Notes under the pieces: generated by a model
The model's database searches: none
What the model saw: only the letters and a program-made list of their open reading frames with translations
Told to the model about the DNA's origin: nothing
Position numbers and translations under genes: made by a program
In this document: positions 47,124 through 58,500 of the stretch, piece by piece
How the letters are laid out: each line of letters opens with the position of its first letter
Numbering within the stretch: the first letter of the stretch is position 1
Assembly: GCA_026874595.1 (NCBI GenBank)
Contig: CM049316.1
Coordinates: 21,661,839 to 21,725,838 of the forward strand
Reading direction: 5' to 3'
DNA: 64,000 nt
Source: Sipunculus nudus
Taxonomy: Eukaryota; Annelida; Sipuncula; Golfingiida; Sipunculidae

Positions 47124-49198
47124 ATGAAGTGCATCATATTTCTGGCAGTGATATTAACTGTCAAATGGACTGTTACATGCGGCAGTCCGGATGTTTACAG
47201 ATGTTCTAACTGCACCTGTTACAAGACTGGTGATTCGAATATTGTAGATTGTAATAACAGGAAGCTGATGGAGATACCCGATCTGTGCCAAGAAAATGTG
47301 ACTGAATTTATACTCTCTGGCAACATATTTACCCGGATTTTATTCAAAACGTTTGTCAAGTATATCCGCCTTGTCAGCCTGTTTTTGGACAGATCTGGCA
47401 TTGAAATTCTGGATAAGGGGTCATTCGATGGACTTTCCAGTTTACGCTTTCTTAACTTAAGCTGTAATTTCATTGGATTAGATGCCCAGTTGTTAAATAT
47501 TTCACATGCTTTTAAACCTCTTTCAAGTTTAGAAGTTTTAGATTTATCAAGCAATGTCCATCTAGAAATAAACAAATATCTTTATCTCTTACATTTGCTC
47601 AATTATCTGCCTAAAACTTTGATTTTGGCAAAAATAACATTAAGTCATATTTATCCTGATAATGACATTACCAGCGCATTTTTAGAGACGATTAAAACAC
47701 CGTCCTTGAGAAAATTTGACCTCAGTTTCAACAAAATCGGAAATATAAATAGCGCTAAAGGTGCCTAAGCACCGAACCTGGAAGAACTGTACCTTCGCGA
47801 AAACCGTCTGCATTTATAAGGGTTTTGTTTGGTTCAAAAATCTTAAAAACTTTAGATTTCAGTTATCAGACAAAGGAGTCGTCCTATCAAAGTCTCCGTA
47901 CTTTTGATACGTCAATGGTTTCCTTTAAAATACCTTTTATTAAATTCAGGTCTCCACTCCCGAAGTTTGTCTATGGATACCGAATTTGCGACAATCAAAA
48001 TGACATTAGCTTTCGAAATTATGTGGAGAAACAAGCAAACACAATGATTATAATATGTTAAACTGGCCCCGGAATATAACCTGTTTCTATGCTCGGCAGA
48101 TATTAGACGGGGGCAGCACCTCTGAAAGTTTCGTCTTCTGTGTTAACAATAGTGAACACGTCAGTGGTATGTATTTTGACTTTTCCTGCAATAAAGTGAC
48201 CGAGATGTTAGGAACTGTAGAAATGTGTCAGCCGGGGAGCGATATACATGTTGACTTTTCTTACAACAACAGCCAGAATATTTCAAAACACGCCAATTAC
48301 TTCTTTGAATCTCACAAACAACAAATTCGGTAAAATATTGGCCCAAAACGGTGTTTTGTCATAAATGAACCATCTGAAATACTTGGAACTTACTTATAAC
48401 GATATATTTAACTTGTTTCCTGAGGTTTTTACCAAAATTATTTCAAGAAGTTTGGGAAAAATTATTCTAAAAGATAACAATTTGCTAGACATTCCACATG
48501 GAATCACCACACTAGTAAATTTGAAGTATCTGAATATTTCTAGGAACAGGATATCATGTCTAAATCCAGAACTAATTAGAATAGATTTGAGTGGCAACCT
48601 TGTGGAATGCTCCTGCAATTCATGGCATTTCCTCAGATGGATACTTAAATTTCGAAGCAGTTTCTTGAATATGAATGCTATATTTTGTAATCCAAAAGGT
48701 CGCCGCGTATCTCTCTCGCAAACCCAAATCTCACCGAAGCTGGAAAAGGATTGTTTTAGTTTACAATGGCTGTACTCTATTCCAGGTGTTCTTGCAGTTG
48801 TACTTTTATGTGTGAACCTGTCTGTTGTTGCATAACGGCACCGCTTGGATGTTAGATATCGTATGAAAATTCGTCGTGAACTGTATGCTGAATTATTCGA
48901 GGAAAGGGATGCTTTCAAATACGATGCCTTCGTGGCCTAAAGTGAAAGGGATTTTATTTGGATAGAAAATCATCTTATGCCCAACCTGGAAGAAGGTGAT
49001 ACCCCATTTCGTCTTTGTGTGCATCGTAGGGATTTTGAAATTGGATGGCCAATCGAAGAGAGTATCCTACGTAGTATATCAACCAGTCGCAAAACGATCA
49101 TATTGTTGTCACCACATTTCGTTTATAGTGGTTGGTGTAAATTTGAAATGCATTTGGCGTGGGTACACATGATGGAAAGAGGAGTTGATAAAATCTAA
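47124..49198 (+). pseudogene. Toll-like receptor pseudogene
   Basis: Intact members of this family sense microbial ligands with extracellular leucine-rich repeats and signal through a cytoplasmic TIR domain. Here a signal peptide (MKCIIFLAVILTVKW) is followed by a Cys-rich start, LRRs (SSLRFLNLSCNFI, SSLEVLDLSSN, PSLRKFDLSFNKI, NLKYLNISRNRI), an LRRCT (NLVECSCNSWHFLRWILKF), a membrane segment (VLAVVLLCVNLSVVA) and a partial TIR: YDAFVA near 48919, HRRDFEIGWPIEESI, then SPHFVYSGWCKFEM. Reading needs at least three frame changes and crosses stops at 47766, 48059, 48833, 48936 and 49196. The box-1 YDAFVAYS motif is cut by a stop, and the TIR end is missing. Many disruptions of both types make a true pseudogene likely. 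It is intronless, as many mollusc TLRs are. Confidence 0.88.
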
Positions 49199-49720
49199 CT
49201 TCCGGGAATATGCAGATGCAGTGTACAGATTTAAGACTGTACGGCTTTATTAGTTGATATGTCAGTGGTCCTATAAAACAGTACCATGCCATTGTAAATG
49301 TGCTTGTACATAATGTCCTTATTTATAATATTGCAATGGTTCTCCGGTACCAACTCAAAGAGTATAAAAGAATTAAGAGAGATGTATACCATAAATATTT
49401 GCGGGTTAACTGGACAAATAACTTAAATCCATTGAAACTTAATAAAAGAAACATAAAAAATGTATGAACAATAATAATGGTTTGAAAAAATAAACCAAGA
49501 CGCTCTTATGACTCTCTTGCTGCTCTGTTGTAAAGAGCATCCAGGTATTCAAATGGTTAAATGAGTATATATTTTCACCTGCTTTTGATTGAAAGTATAT
49601 ACTCAGCGAAAACAAAAAATATTGTGTTATTTTAGTTTATTTTACAGAAAACAATATACTTCTAACACCTTTTATAAAGTACCATGCATACTGAATAGTT
49701 TATTTGTTATGTCTATTGTG

Positions 49721-49722
<2 letters not shown>

Positions 49723-49790
<68 letters not shown>

Positions 49791-49807
49791 TTATTTATAT
49801 ATATAAG
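49723..49807. repeat. (TA)n tract with TTTA tail
   Basis: About 65 bp of TA followed by TTTATTTATTTATATATATA. Confidence 0.95.
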
Positions 49808-50998
49808 TCGTGATCAATATCCCCTTTTATGTCGGATGGCAGGGCTTTCAGACTGGCGAGTCGCTTAAGGTAACTGAGATTCATGGTACAAGACTGCTTA
49901 GATCTTTGAATGGTAACTTGTTAGTATTTATTATACGTTTATGTTATAATAAACTATGTACGCACATATCATATTACTATATTTCATCTTTTCCATAAGA
50001 CTCGCTTCACTGTCCAATACGTCTTCAATGTCAGTGGTTGTCGACATAGTTTTCTGTGGGCTCTGTGTATACGTACAAGCAAGGTATTCGTACGCGGTCT
50101 CATGGCCAGAGCTAGAGGTTGCCTTGATAAGGTCCTCGGCCTTGCTCGCCTCCGCCGTGTTATCTGACGTGTTTTAGAAAGTCCGTCTACACAACATTTT
50201 TTATATCCCTGTATGCCGCCATGCTGTGGTTGAGTTTTTCACATTCTGTCTTGTGTACCCGATAAACTTTCTCATCGAAATCAAACAAAGTTTAGAATAT
50301 GTCACATCGTTTCACACGTTAAGGCACTTTAGTGAACCAAAGCTGCTCCTACTGTGGTCCACACATGGTGAGGTGGTATGCCAGACGACTTAAATGATGT
50401 TGCAAACTACCTCACTCAGTGGATCAGTGAATGTAAAAACAATATTTAATGGTTTCGCTCGTTTTGTTATGAACAAAAAACTTCGAATTAAAGGTATTCG
50501 GATTGTTAAAGATTGACTGCATGTAAATATTATATTGTTAAATGGTCATAATCTCCTGTATTACCTATTGGGAATAGGTTATTAATCCGATGATTATTAA
50601 TTATAAAAATTAAAAAGAATACTTTTAGACAATCCCAAACTGTTCAGAAAACCAATTTGTACCTTTTATGTTAATAAATACCTGCCAAACATACCTTTTG
50701 TTATGCTCTTGTCTCTGTTGACTTTGGTTCATGTTTCTAAAGGATTTTAAAAGGTTTTAGTCATTTTAAAACAAGCGGAAAGAAAATGACCGCATTGCTT
50801 GAAGGTTTCATAGGAAGGTGGAGAACAAAAATGCACAGTGTCACTCAAAGAAAAATTTACTCAGAACGAATTTGCTACATTAGCCCGAATACTTATTGGT
50901 AAAGATATTTCCCTGTTCAAAAAACTGGTCATGTTCAAGCGGCTTCTGTCGTCCAGATAACGCACAGGCCGGGAGATCGTTGGGTTGAATCTCTGAAG
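49805..50998 (-). CDS. candidate minus-strand exons of an unrecognised gene
   Basis: Three GC-richer open stretches lie on the minus strand. At 50998-50930 a strong acceptor (CTCCTCTTCAG) is followed by RFNPTISRPVRYLDDRSR. At about 50168-49975 the frame reads DNTAEASKAEDLIKATSSSG and later STTTDIEDVLDSEASLMEK. At about 49880-49808 it reads YLKRLASLKALPSDIKGDID. The residues are polar and acidic as in a cytosolic protein. I could not fix the donors or phases and do not recognise a family, so this may be one gene, several or none. Confidence 0.25.
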
Positions 50999-51531
50999 AG
51001 GAGGATTAGAATACCGTTATACAGGCTTAACGGGATGGTCGCGAATGGTGAATATGACACATAGTAACACTAATATGTCCATTTACATAAAGATTTTAAG
51101 AGCATTGTTTTACCTGAGATTTTGACTTTCTTCACTTTTACAAACATCAATTCATAAATCCTTGCAATGGGTAGTTAGCTATTATCAAACAACGACATTA
51201 TTATGGTGATTGACAGAAGTATCTGATTAAAATGTCATAATAAGAATAAGCATCTTTGGTTGTTGAAAAAGAAAGGTTTTTACCTCATTTATATACCTGG
51301 CCCTTTCTCATGTTGAAAGTGTGCAACGCAGGCATATATAATAATCAAATTCTATACGGACACAATTTAATAAAAGAAGAAATATGTTGCCCAGAAGGCT
51401 GTAAAAGACACATTTTGCAAATTCTTACGATGTGCTTCCAATTGTGATTCACAAGACTGTCACATAATTCTTTGTAATATTTAAAAATATATAATGCATC
51501 TTCATCCATGTTATATAAAACAATATCTCAA

Positions 51532-52582
51532 TCATATTCCAGATGACATTAAATATTTTAAACCCACGCATTTGCATCCACAGACTTTCTTCCGGCAAAA
51601 GAGTATAGCGCGCATGCGTCGGCGGAACTGACAAAAGAGAGGAAGGCATAAAGGACTGGATTTATCCCGCTGTTAAGGTATAGCATTATGAAGGCATTTA
51701 GGGGGAAATACAGAAGAATCTCTGTGTGCCCAGGATCCTTCCAGTGTTCTAGCATTATCCTCAAATGATGAGAAAATACGCATATTGCGATAAGGACCAC
51801 AACCACGGCTAAAAGCCGCACAACTTTACGTCGTCTCAGGATTGTTCTTCTTCTTAGAAACATTTCCATCCCTGGTCCTACTGCTTTGGTAACTCCGATT
51901 CTTTTGGTATGGACATGTTCGCCCCTTCTTGGTATATTGACCTCCCCATATCTATACACGGTGCTGCATGTAATCAAATATGACCCAATGTGAGCTGAAC
52001 AAGCACTTGTGCATGGTCTTAAGTCTACTTGGAGATAATCGCTTCCTCTTGATCCAGCCAATGCGTATGGTGACGCATCAGGTTTCGTTGTTTGGTTAAC
52101 CTTACCATAACCACATCGTGATTGACACGACGGGCTTTGAAACATGTTTGATCTTATTCTTATATGTTCCCCGTCTGAATGATCAGATACATTTTGGTAA
52201 AATTCATCTTTGATAGAGGTCCACAAGACATAGCCGATCTTAATATGCAGCAACGTTAACATTAGAACTGGTGTCGCATAAAGAAGAGCAAATGTTATAA
52301 TGATGTAAGTTGTGACATCAAGGGATACAGTAATCAGGCAAAACGTGTAGTGAGCGTCCAGAGCTACGGGTATCTGAAATAATGAGCACCGGGCAGCTGT
52401 AAATTCCAGCACAATATCAAAATGGAAGCCATGGCCAACCGCCGCCTCGAGGGAATCGTAAGAATCTTGCAGTGTAAAGGATGTACGATGGCACAGTAGC
52501 GCTCCACCGACACGACACACAGCGTCCCCACAGACGACACATAGCTGAACAGACGCATAAACATACAGATCTTACACATAAC
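51532..52582 (-). CDS. GPCR exon with TM3-TM7 and C-terminal tail, two single-base frame breaks
   Basis: It starts after TTTTCAG with [14 protein letters not shown]. After ILILCW the frame must shift by one base to continue [16 protein letters not shown], at a short T-run. The third intracellular loop is long and basic near its end ([14 protein letters not shown]). After [11 protein letters not shown] another one-base shift leads into [14 protein letters not shown], helix 8 with cysteines that could be palmitoylated, ending in a TGA at 51534-51532. Confidence 0.8.
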
Positions 52583-55500
52583 CTGAAAAGGAAACTAAAA
52601 AGAAATAAGGGAAGGCACCAACTTAACTAGAGGAATAATGCCACCTTACAGCCAGAGGTCGTTTCTACCCTAAACTAGATAACTCTGTGAAAGTCTTTGT
52701 CTCAGAACTCAAGGGCTTTATTTCTTCAACAATACAGAACCAGGCTTGACGTAGGTACCCGTAAATACATAACATATAACATAGATAAGTTGAATATCCT
52801 CTATGCCCCCCCCCCCCAAGCCTTTGGAAGGTGCCTGTATGACAAGCAGAGGATAAACGCAAAGTTCAAAGGCTGAGAACTAAGTAGGTCCGCATTCGGC
52901 GGGGGTGATAGAAAGGCAAACAATGCAAATCAAGGGGACCAAACGAAGCCGTAGCCGTAACAAATAGCAACTAGGAAAGCCGGCTAGGCTCAAAAGAAGA
53001 TAGAACATCAAAGTCATTTGTTCCTGGAACGTTTCTCAGGTAGTGGGGTCTCCGTCAGACCAGGTTTGTTGTAGGGCTGCAGATCTTTCAAAGCACGAGG
53101 CATGTAGGTTGTCTCTTTGGATGAAGACTCATCCGCATCCCTGGTAGGAGCCTTGGGGGTGTCCGATTGTTCAGGGTGAACCACAGGGTCGCTGATGAAG
53201 CTGTCATTTGGTGGTTCGTCAGGTGGTGGGGTTCCAGACGGTGCCACCTCCGGAGTCTTGACTGGGTCATGGTCTATCGGGGGAGTAGGCATCTTCGGAG
53301 TTGTCCAGACCGTGGGCATCCTCTTCGCCGCCGTGGGAGCAGGTGAGGGTAGTGTGGCCAGTGGGGCTCAGCTATCACTGGATGGTATAGGCGCAGGAAT
53401 TTCCTGTTTCGCAGGGTCACCCTTCCTGATCCATCAACTCTCACCACATATTGGTCAAACTGACGGACCTCTATAATGATTCCAGTTTTGTCCCACTTCG
53501 TGGGGTGTGGTCCGGTTTGGTTTTGGATGCGGACACAGTCTCCGACCGCTAGAGGGGGTAAGACGCGGGTGTTAGCTGACAGTCTTTCAGCATCCCTCAT
53601 GTGGCGATTCCTAAGAGCCTCTTCTCTGTTGCTCAAAGTCTCTTGCCACATCTTGTGGGGTAGGTACTTGCCTGGGTGGATTGGGATGAAGTCCCGGATT
53701 GGTCGCCCGAAGATGCACATCGCTGGGGATAACCGCGTGTCTCTGTCTGGTGTGTTGCGGTATTGGAGGATGGCGCGTTGAAATGCATCTGTGTCGAGGC
53801 TACCGTCACGACTAGTGTTGTCGATAATCATCCTCTTTATGGTTTTCACACCAATTTCCGCCCTGCTGTTGCTGTGAGGGAATGCTACGGACGAGAGGCG
53901 GTGATGAACTCCCCAGTTGCGCAGGAATGCCAATGTGGCTGTGGATGTAAACTCAGGACCACCGTCAGATGAGAGCTCGTCACTGATACCAAATGTTGTG
54001 AATGTGCGCCTGAGGCTGGATATGAGGCCTTTGGATCCGCCGTGCGCCCTTTCCACGATGGGCCAATTGCTGTACCTGTCGACGATCACCAAGTAGTGGT
54101 GTCCAGCGTATTGGAAGAAGTCTGCACAGATACATTGAAAGGGGTATTGGGGTTGCACTGGTGGGGTAGGAGGAGCACTTGGTTGTGACGGAGCTATACG
54201 ATTGCAAGGGAGGCATCGCATACGCATTTCACTGATTAACGAGGTCATACCTGGCCAGAAGAAAGATGCATCAGCCCGAGAGCACATCTGGGAGACACCT
54301 TGATGGGCTGAGTGGAGTGCTTGGAGAACATTGTTACGTAGGCTGGGAGGGATGATTATGCGGTCGTTGTATAGAGCCACACCATCAAATCTGGTCAGTT
54401 TGTCTCTGTATTGGTAATAGGGTCTGAGTTCTGTTGGCAGGTTGTCCTTTGCCTCAGGGAATCCATTTTTAATTAGGTCAATCGATTTGACCAATGAGTT
54501 GTCACTGTTGGTGGCCACACGAATATCGTTCCAGGTGATGGAGCTAACCCCTCCTAGAGAGTCTTCTTCACTAGGGTGCAGTGTAGGGCTATCAGGTTGT
54601 GCTCTGATGGTCATGAGGAAGCTGTGAGGCATGGTAGGGAGGTTGTGGTCAGTGGAGACTGGAGTCGCATCATCGGGCAGGTGAAGGTGATTGGCAGCCC
54701 CAGCTGGGTAACGTGAGATAGTATCTGCAGCGACATGACGGATTCCTGGAATGTGAGTGATATGGAATCTGTATTTCAGTGTTTTTTCTTTCAGGTTCCT
54801 CAGTCGTGGGTTGGGGATTGCATCCAAGTTTCTAACACCGAACACCTTGAGAAGGGGTCTGTGATCGACCGCAATGATCAGATTGGGGCAGCCCAGAACG
54901 AAATGACGAGTTTTTTCGAGGGCATCCACCACAGCCAGTGCCTCTCCTTCAATGGGGGCATACCTTGATTCAGCCGATGATGTAAAGCGGCTGCCCACTA
55001 GTGTGACTTTCCAGCCTAGGCGGCAGCAGAATGGCTTGCTTGACATGCAAGCGCAATGTTTTTGAAGTAGCCAGAAGCCGATGCCATTTTTGCTGAAGTC
55101 TGTTGCAAGGCATGTAGGCTTTCTTTTGTCAAATATTTCCACGCCTCTTTGTATTTCCTGGATTATGATGGTCTTGGTTTCTTCAAAGAGGTTGTCCATA
55201 TGTTCAGTCTACTTGAATGTTGTGTTGGGTTGTAGCAGGGTGCGAAAGGGTTGCATTCGCTCTGCCGATGCAAAAGCATATGCTACTTGGTTTACAAGTC
55301 CAAACCAGCTTCGCATGTCAGTGATAGTGCGAGGTTTGGGGAATCCCTTTATCGCCTCCAGAACCTATGGGCATGGACGAACAGTTGTAGGGGTGATTTC
55401 AAAGCCTGCGAAATTGACGGCTTCTTTGGCAAACGAGAATTTGGATGGGTTGAGGATGATACCATTTCGGCCACATGTGTCCAACCAATTAGCCGCTTGG

Positions 55501-58500
55501 AAGAAGCTGTCCTCAATGGAGGGAGACCACATGATTGTGTCGTCAATGACCTTTGTTTTGTTGTCAATGTCACTAACGATTTCATCAAATCGCCTGGTGT
55601 ATGCGTCTCCAGATGCCATGTATCCCTGAGGGCACACTCGATACCTGTATCGGCCCCAGGGTGTGATGAAGGTTGTCAGGTGTCTGTCCTTAGGGTCGAG
55701 TGCGATGCTGTGGTAGCCATTCCAGGCATCAAAAATGCTTTTCCTTGTGTTCCGCGGGACCATGCGGGCTTGGTGGAACGGCGATTGGGTATGGTGTGTC
55801 TCTCTCGTCGCATGGCGATTCAAAGCTTGGAAGTCAACAGTCCGCCGAGGTTTACCAGATTTCTTTGCGCAGACGACCATTCGATGACACCATGAAACTG
55901 GTTCTATGACATCGAGCTGAACATCCTGATCAAGGCCGGCCTTCACCTGTTCTTGCCAGTGGACAGGTACTGGGATTGGTGTGTGGTGTGCTACAGGTGT
56001 GGTATCGTTGTCTACAATAAGTCTCATGGGGGGTCCTGACATCATGGGCAGCTTTTGATGTTCACAGACGTTGGATGTGCTACTTTTATAGTAGTCTAAC
56101 AGCCATTGCTCTAGTTTCTCTCTGTTCTCTTCAGTGGCTGGAAATGGTAGGGATGTAGGGGGGGGGGGGGTTGGCGGAGAGGACAGTTGCAACAGTCTTC
56201 ATCAGGGCTATTGTCAGTGTCACTGTGCGAGGCAGAAGAGTCTGTTATGACTGACTCAATGGATGGAAATGAGTGGGGTATAGAATTTGTCTGTTGATTG
56301 GGAAATGTACACAATCTGGCGTGTTGTTTTTGGCTGCACAGATTGTGTAAAGCCTGCGATGCGTAGGGTTAGGGCGCCCACAATTCCAATTGGGTCCTGG
56401 TTTGCGGCCCTCATCTTCATTGAGGTGGGGTGATGAGGTGGGAGGTGTTCAAACCTAGCTGACGCAGGAAGGAAGTACCAGCAAGACACGATTGGCAGCC
56501 TGTGTCTGCGACTGCCAGTATGGTGGCAGTTCCAGTGGGACTGCGCAGAGTGGATTCAATTCCTAAATCATTGGCGTCTGATGGAAGAACCTGAATCTCG
56601 ACGTTTATAGTCGGTTGAGGTGCGGATGCACGCTTTCCCACGTGTCACACAGGGAATCATACACATGGTGGTCTAGTGTGATTGTGTTGGCTAGTTGTTC
56701 AATTGAGCAGAGGGCCTCGAAGACCGCCGTCGCAGAGTCATTTTGATTGGTGTGTAGCCTCTGTCTTGGTTTACGGCAGACACTTTCGAAGTGGTGTGGG
56801 ATATTGCAGTTGGTGCAAGTATGGTTGAAGGCGGGGCAATGATTTGTACGGTCTTGCTTCCTGCTGCTGTGTCCTTCTTTGCCATAGTAGCCGCATGGTT
56901 GTGATTGAGTGCTCGTTTTTCTGTCTGGAGGTCGGCCCTGAAGTCGTTTTCTCCCCACGTGCTTGTATGTGCTGCTCGCTGCATCAATCGCCACGGGCAC
57001 AGCTGTGGGATTGGGATTGATTCGTCCGGCCGAACGCTTCCCGCTTTCTTTGGCTTCAATGAAGCGGATCGTTTCATCGAGGGACATCTCTTGATTGGCC
57101 TGGCCAAGCACGTCGAGGCGGATATCATCATCTGCAAGGCCGACTATGAGGGTGTCTCTGATCATTTGATCGCTATATGATAGCTGGGCTCCACACTCGC
57201 ATGAAATGTTGTACTGACACACATTCGCTTGGTCTTTAATGCGTGCAGAGAAGGTTCTCGCTGGTTCATCTCTGTCCTGCCGCATTTGCTGAATTCGTAG
57301 TCGGGCCACCATCACATTCTCTTGACGGACTGCGAGGGACTTGATGTGGCCAAGAAGAGTGGTCTCGTCAAATGATGTGAGGTTGTTGAAGCTCCTGGAT
57401 AGATCTTTGCGGAGGGCCTCATCGCAGCATTCAAGGAGTTGGAAGATGATGTCCCGGCCAGTGAGGCGTGTGGCTCGTATATTCTGACCATCGTTGGGTG
57501 AAATATGTCCATTCCTCACTTGTTCCAGATGCAGTGATGACTGGGCGCTTCACCTTCTCGGCTTTGACCCCCGTGGCCATTGGCGCTGTTGTAGGGGCAG
57601 GAGCTGGATGAGCGGTCCTCTCGTGAATGTCGAGGAGTTTGAGAAGAACCTCAGGAGCTGTGGCTGAGGGCCATGTGACTTCACACTGTGGTGCGGGACA
57701 TCTGATGTCAGTCATGTTGATTCTGTATAGATAACTCTGTGAAAGTCTTTGTCTCAGAACTCAAGGGCTTTATTTCTTCAACAATACAGAATCAGGCTTG
57801 ACGTAGGTACCTGTAAATACATAACATATAACATAGATAAGTTGAATATCCTCTATAAACTAACTTTTTCTTGAAAGCACAACTGGGCAGCTGAACCACT
57901 TTTTTCAATTCTCAAACTTCAAAATCAAAATCTGTTACATTTCAAGAAAAGACCTATTAACATTTTATTTGCGTATGAAATAAAATCACTGTACAAATCA
58001 CTTTAAAGGTATGAAAACAATGGAAATAGATTAAACCATTTTTTTCACATTATCATTATGTCCATGGATTGACGTGTAAGCCACTTGGAATACAGTGTTT
58101 ATTTATTCATACATCACCGGTCGCGGGTGGAACATTTCTAAACAACTGATATATGTTCTTACTACCCCTAGAAGATATCATGGTTTATATTGAGAATGCT
58201 GACCATTTCATCGGTAGTTTTTTTTACAGTTTCCTCAGATATACACATGAATAAACATATCAAATCTCCTGTCTAACTTTGTAGGGGCAAATCGTTCTAT
58301 TAATTACACGCGCGATGCATTTAACACGACACTAAAATTATCATTAGGAACATCACATTTTTTTGCGAAATAGCTTTTTCCGGTTAGCTTTTCAAAGGGA
58401 GAACCCTAGTGGCTGCACTAAGGTTCTCCCTTTGAGAAGCTATATGGTTGTATGAATCTTAGAGCTCATATGATGCACCAGTACCGTGGAAGGTAATAGC

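Larger units (their letters stand above)
49199..51531. other. region between the receptor pseudogene and the GPCR
   Basis: It contains a (TA)n tract at 49723-49807, candidate minus-strand exons between 49805 and 51000, and AT-rich DNA without visible structure from 51010 to 51530. Confidence 0.5.
52677..57856 (-). mobile_element. Ty3-like LTR retrotransposon, 5.2 kb, inactivated
   Basis: Two 128-bp LTRs at 57729-57856 and 52677-52804 differ at two positions. AAACT is duplicated outside them (52672-52676 and 57857-57861), a 5-bp target duplication. The internal order on the minus strand is Gag with zinc knuckles, protease, reverse transcriptase, RNase H and integrase, which is the Ty3/gypsy order. 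A C-run (a G-run on the coding strand) next to the 3' LTR fits a polypurine tract. LTR ends are AT...CT on the coding strand and lack the usual TG...CA. Frameshifts and stops interrupt gag and pol. It lies in the GPCR intron in the same orientation. Confidence 0.88.

Noticed and set aside
53195-55895. Plus-strand open frames across the retrotransposon
   Set aside because: They oppose the gag-pol frames, which have clear domain motifs on the minus strand.
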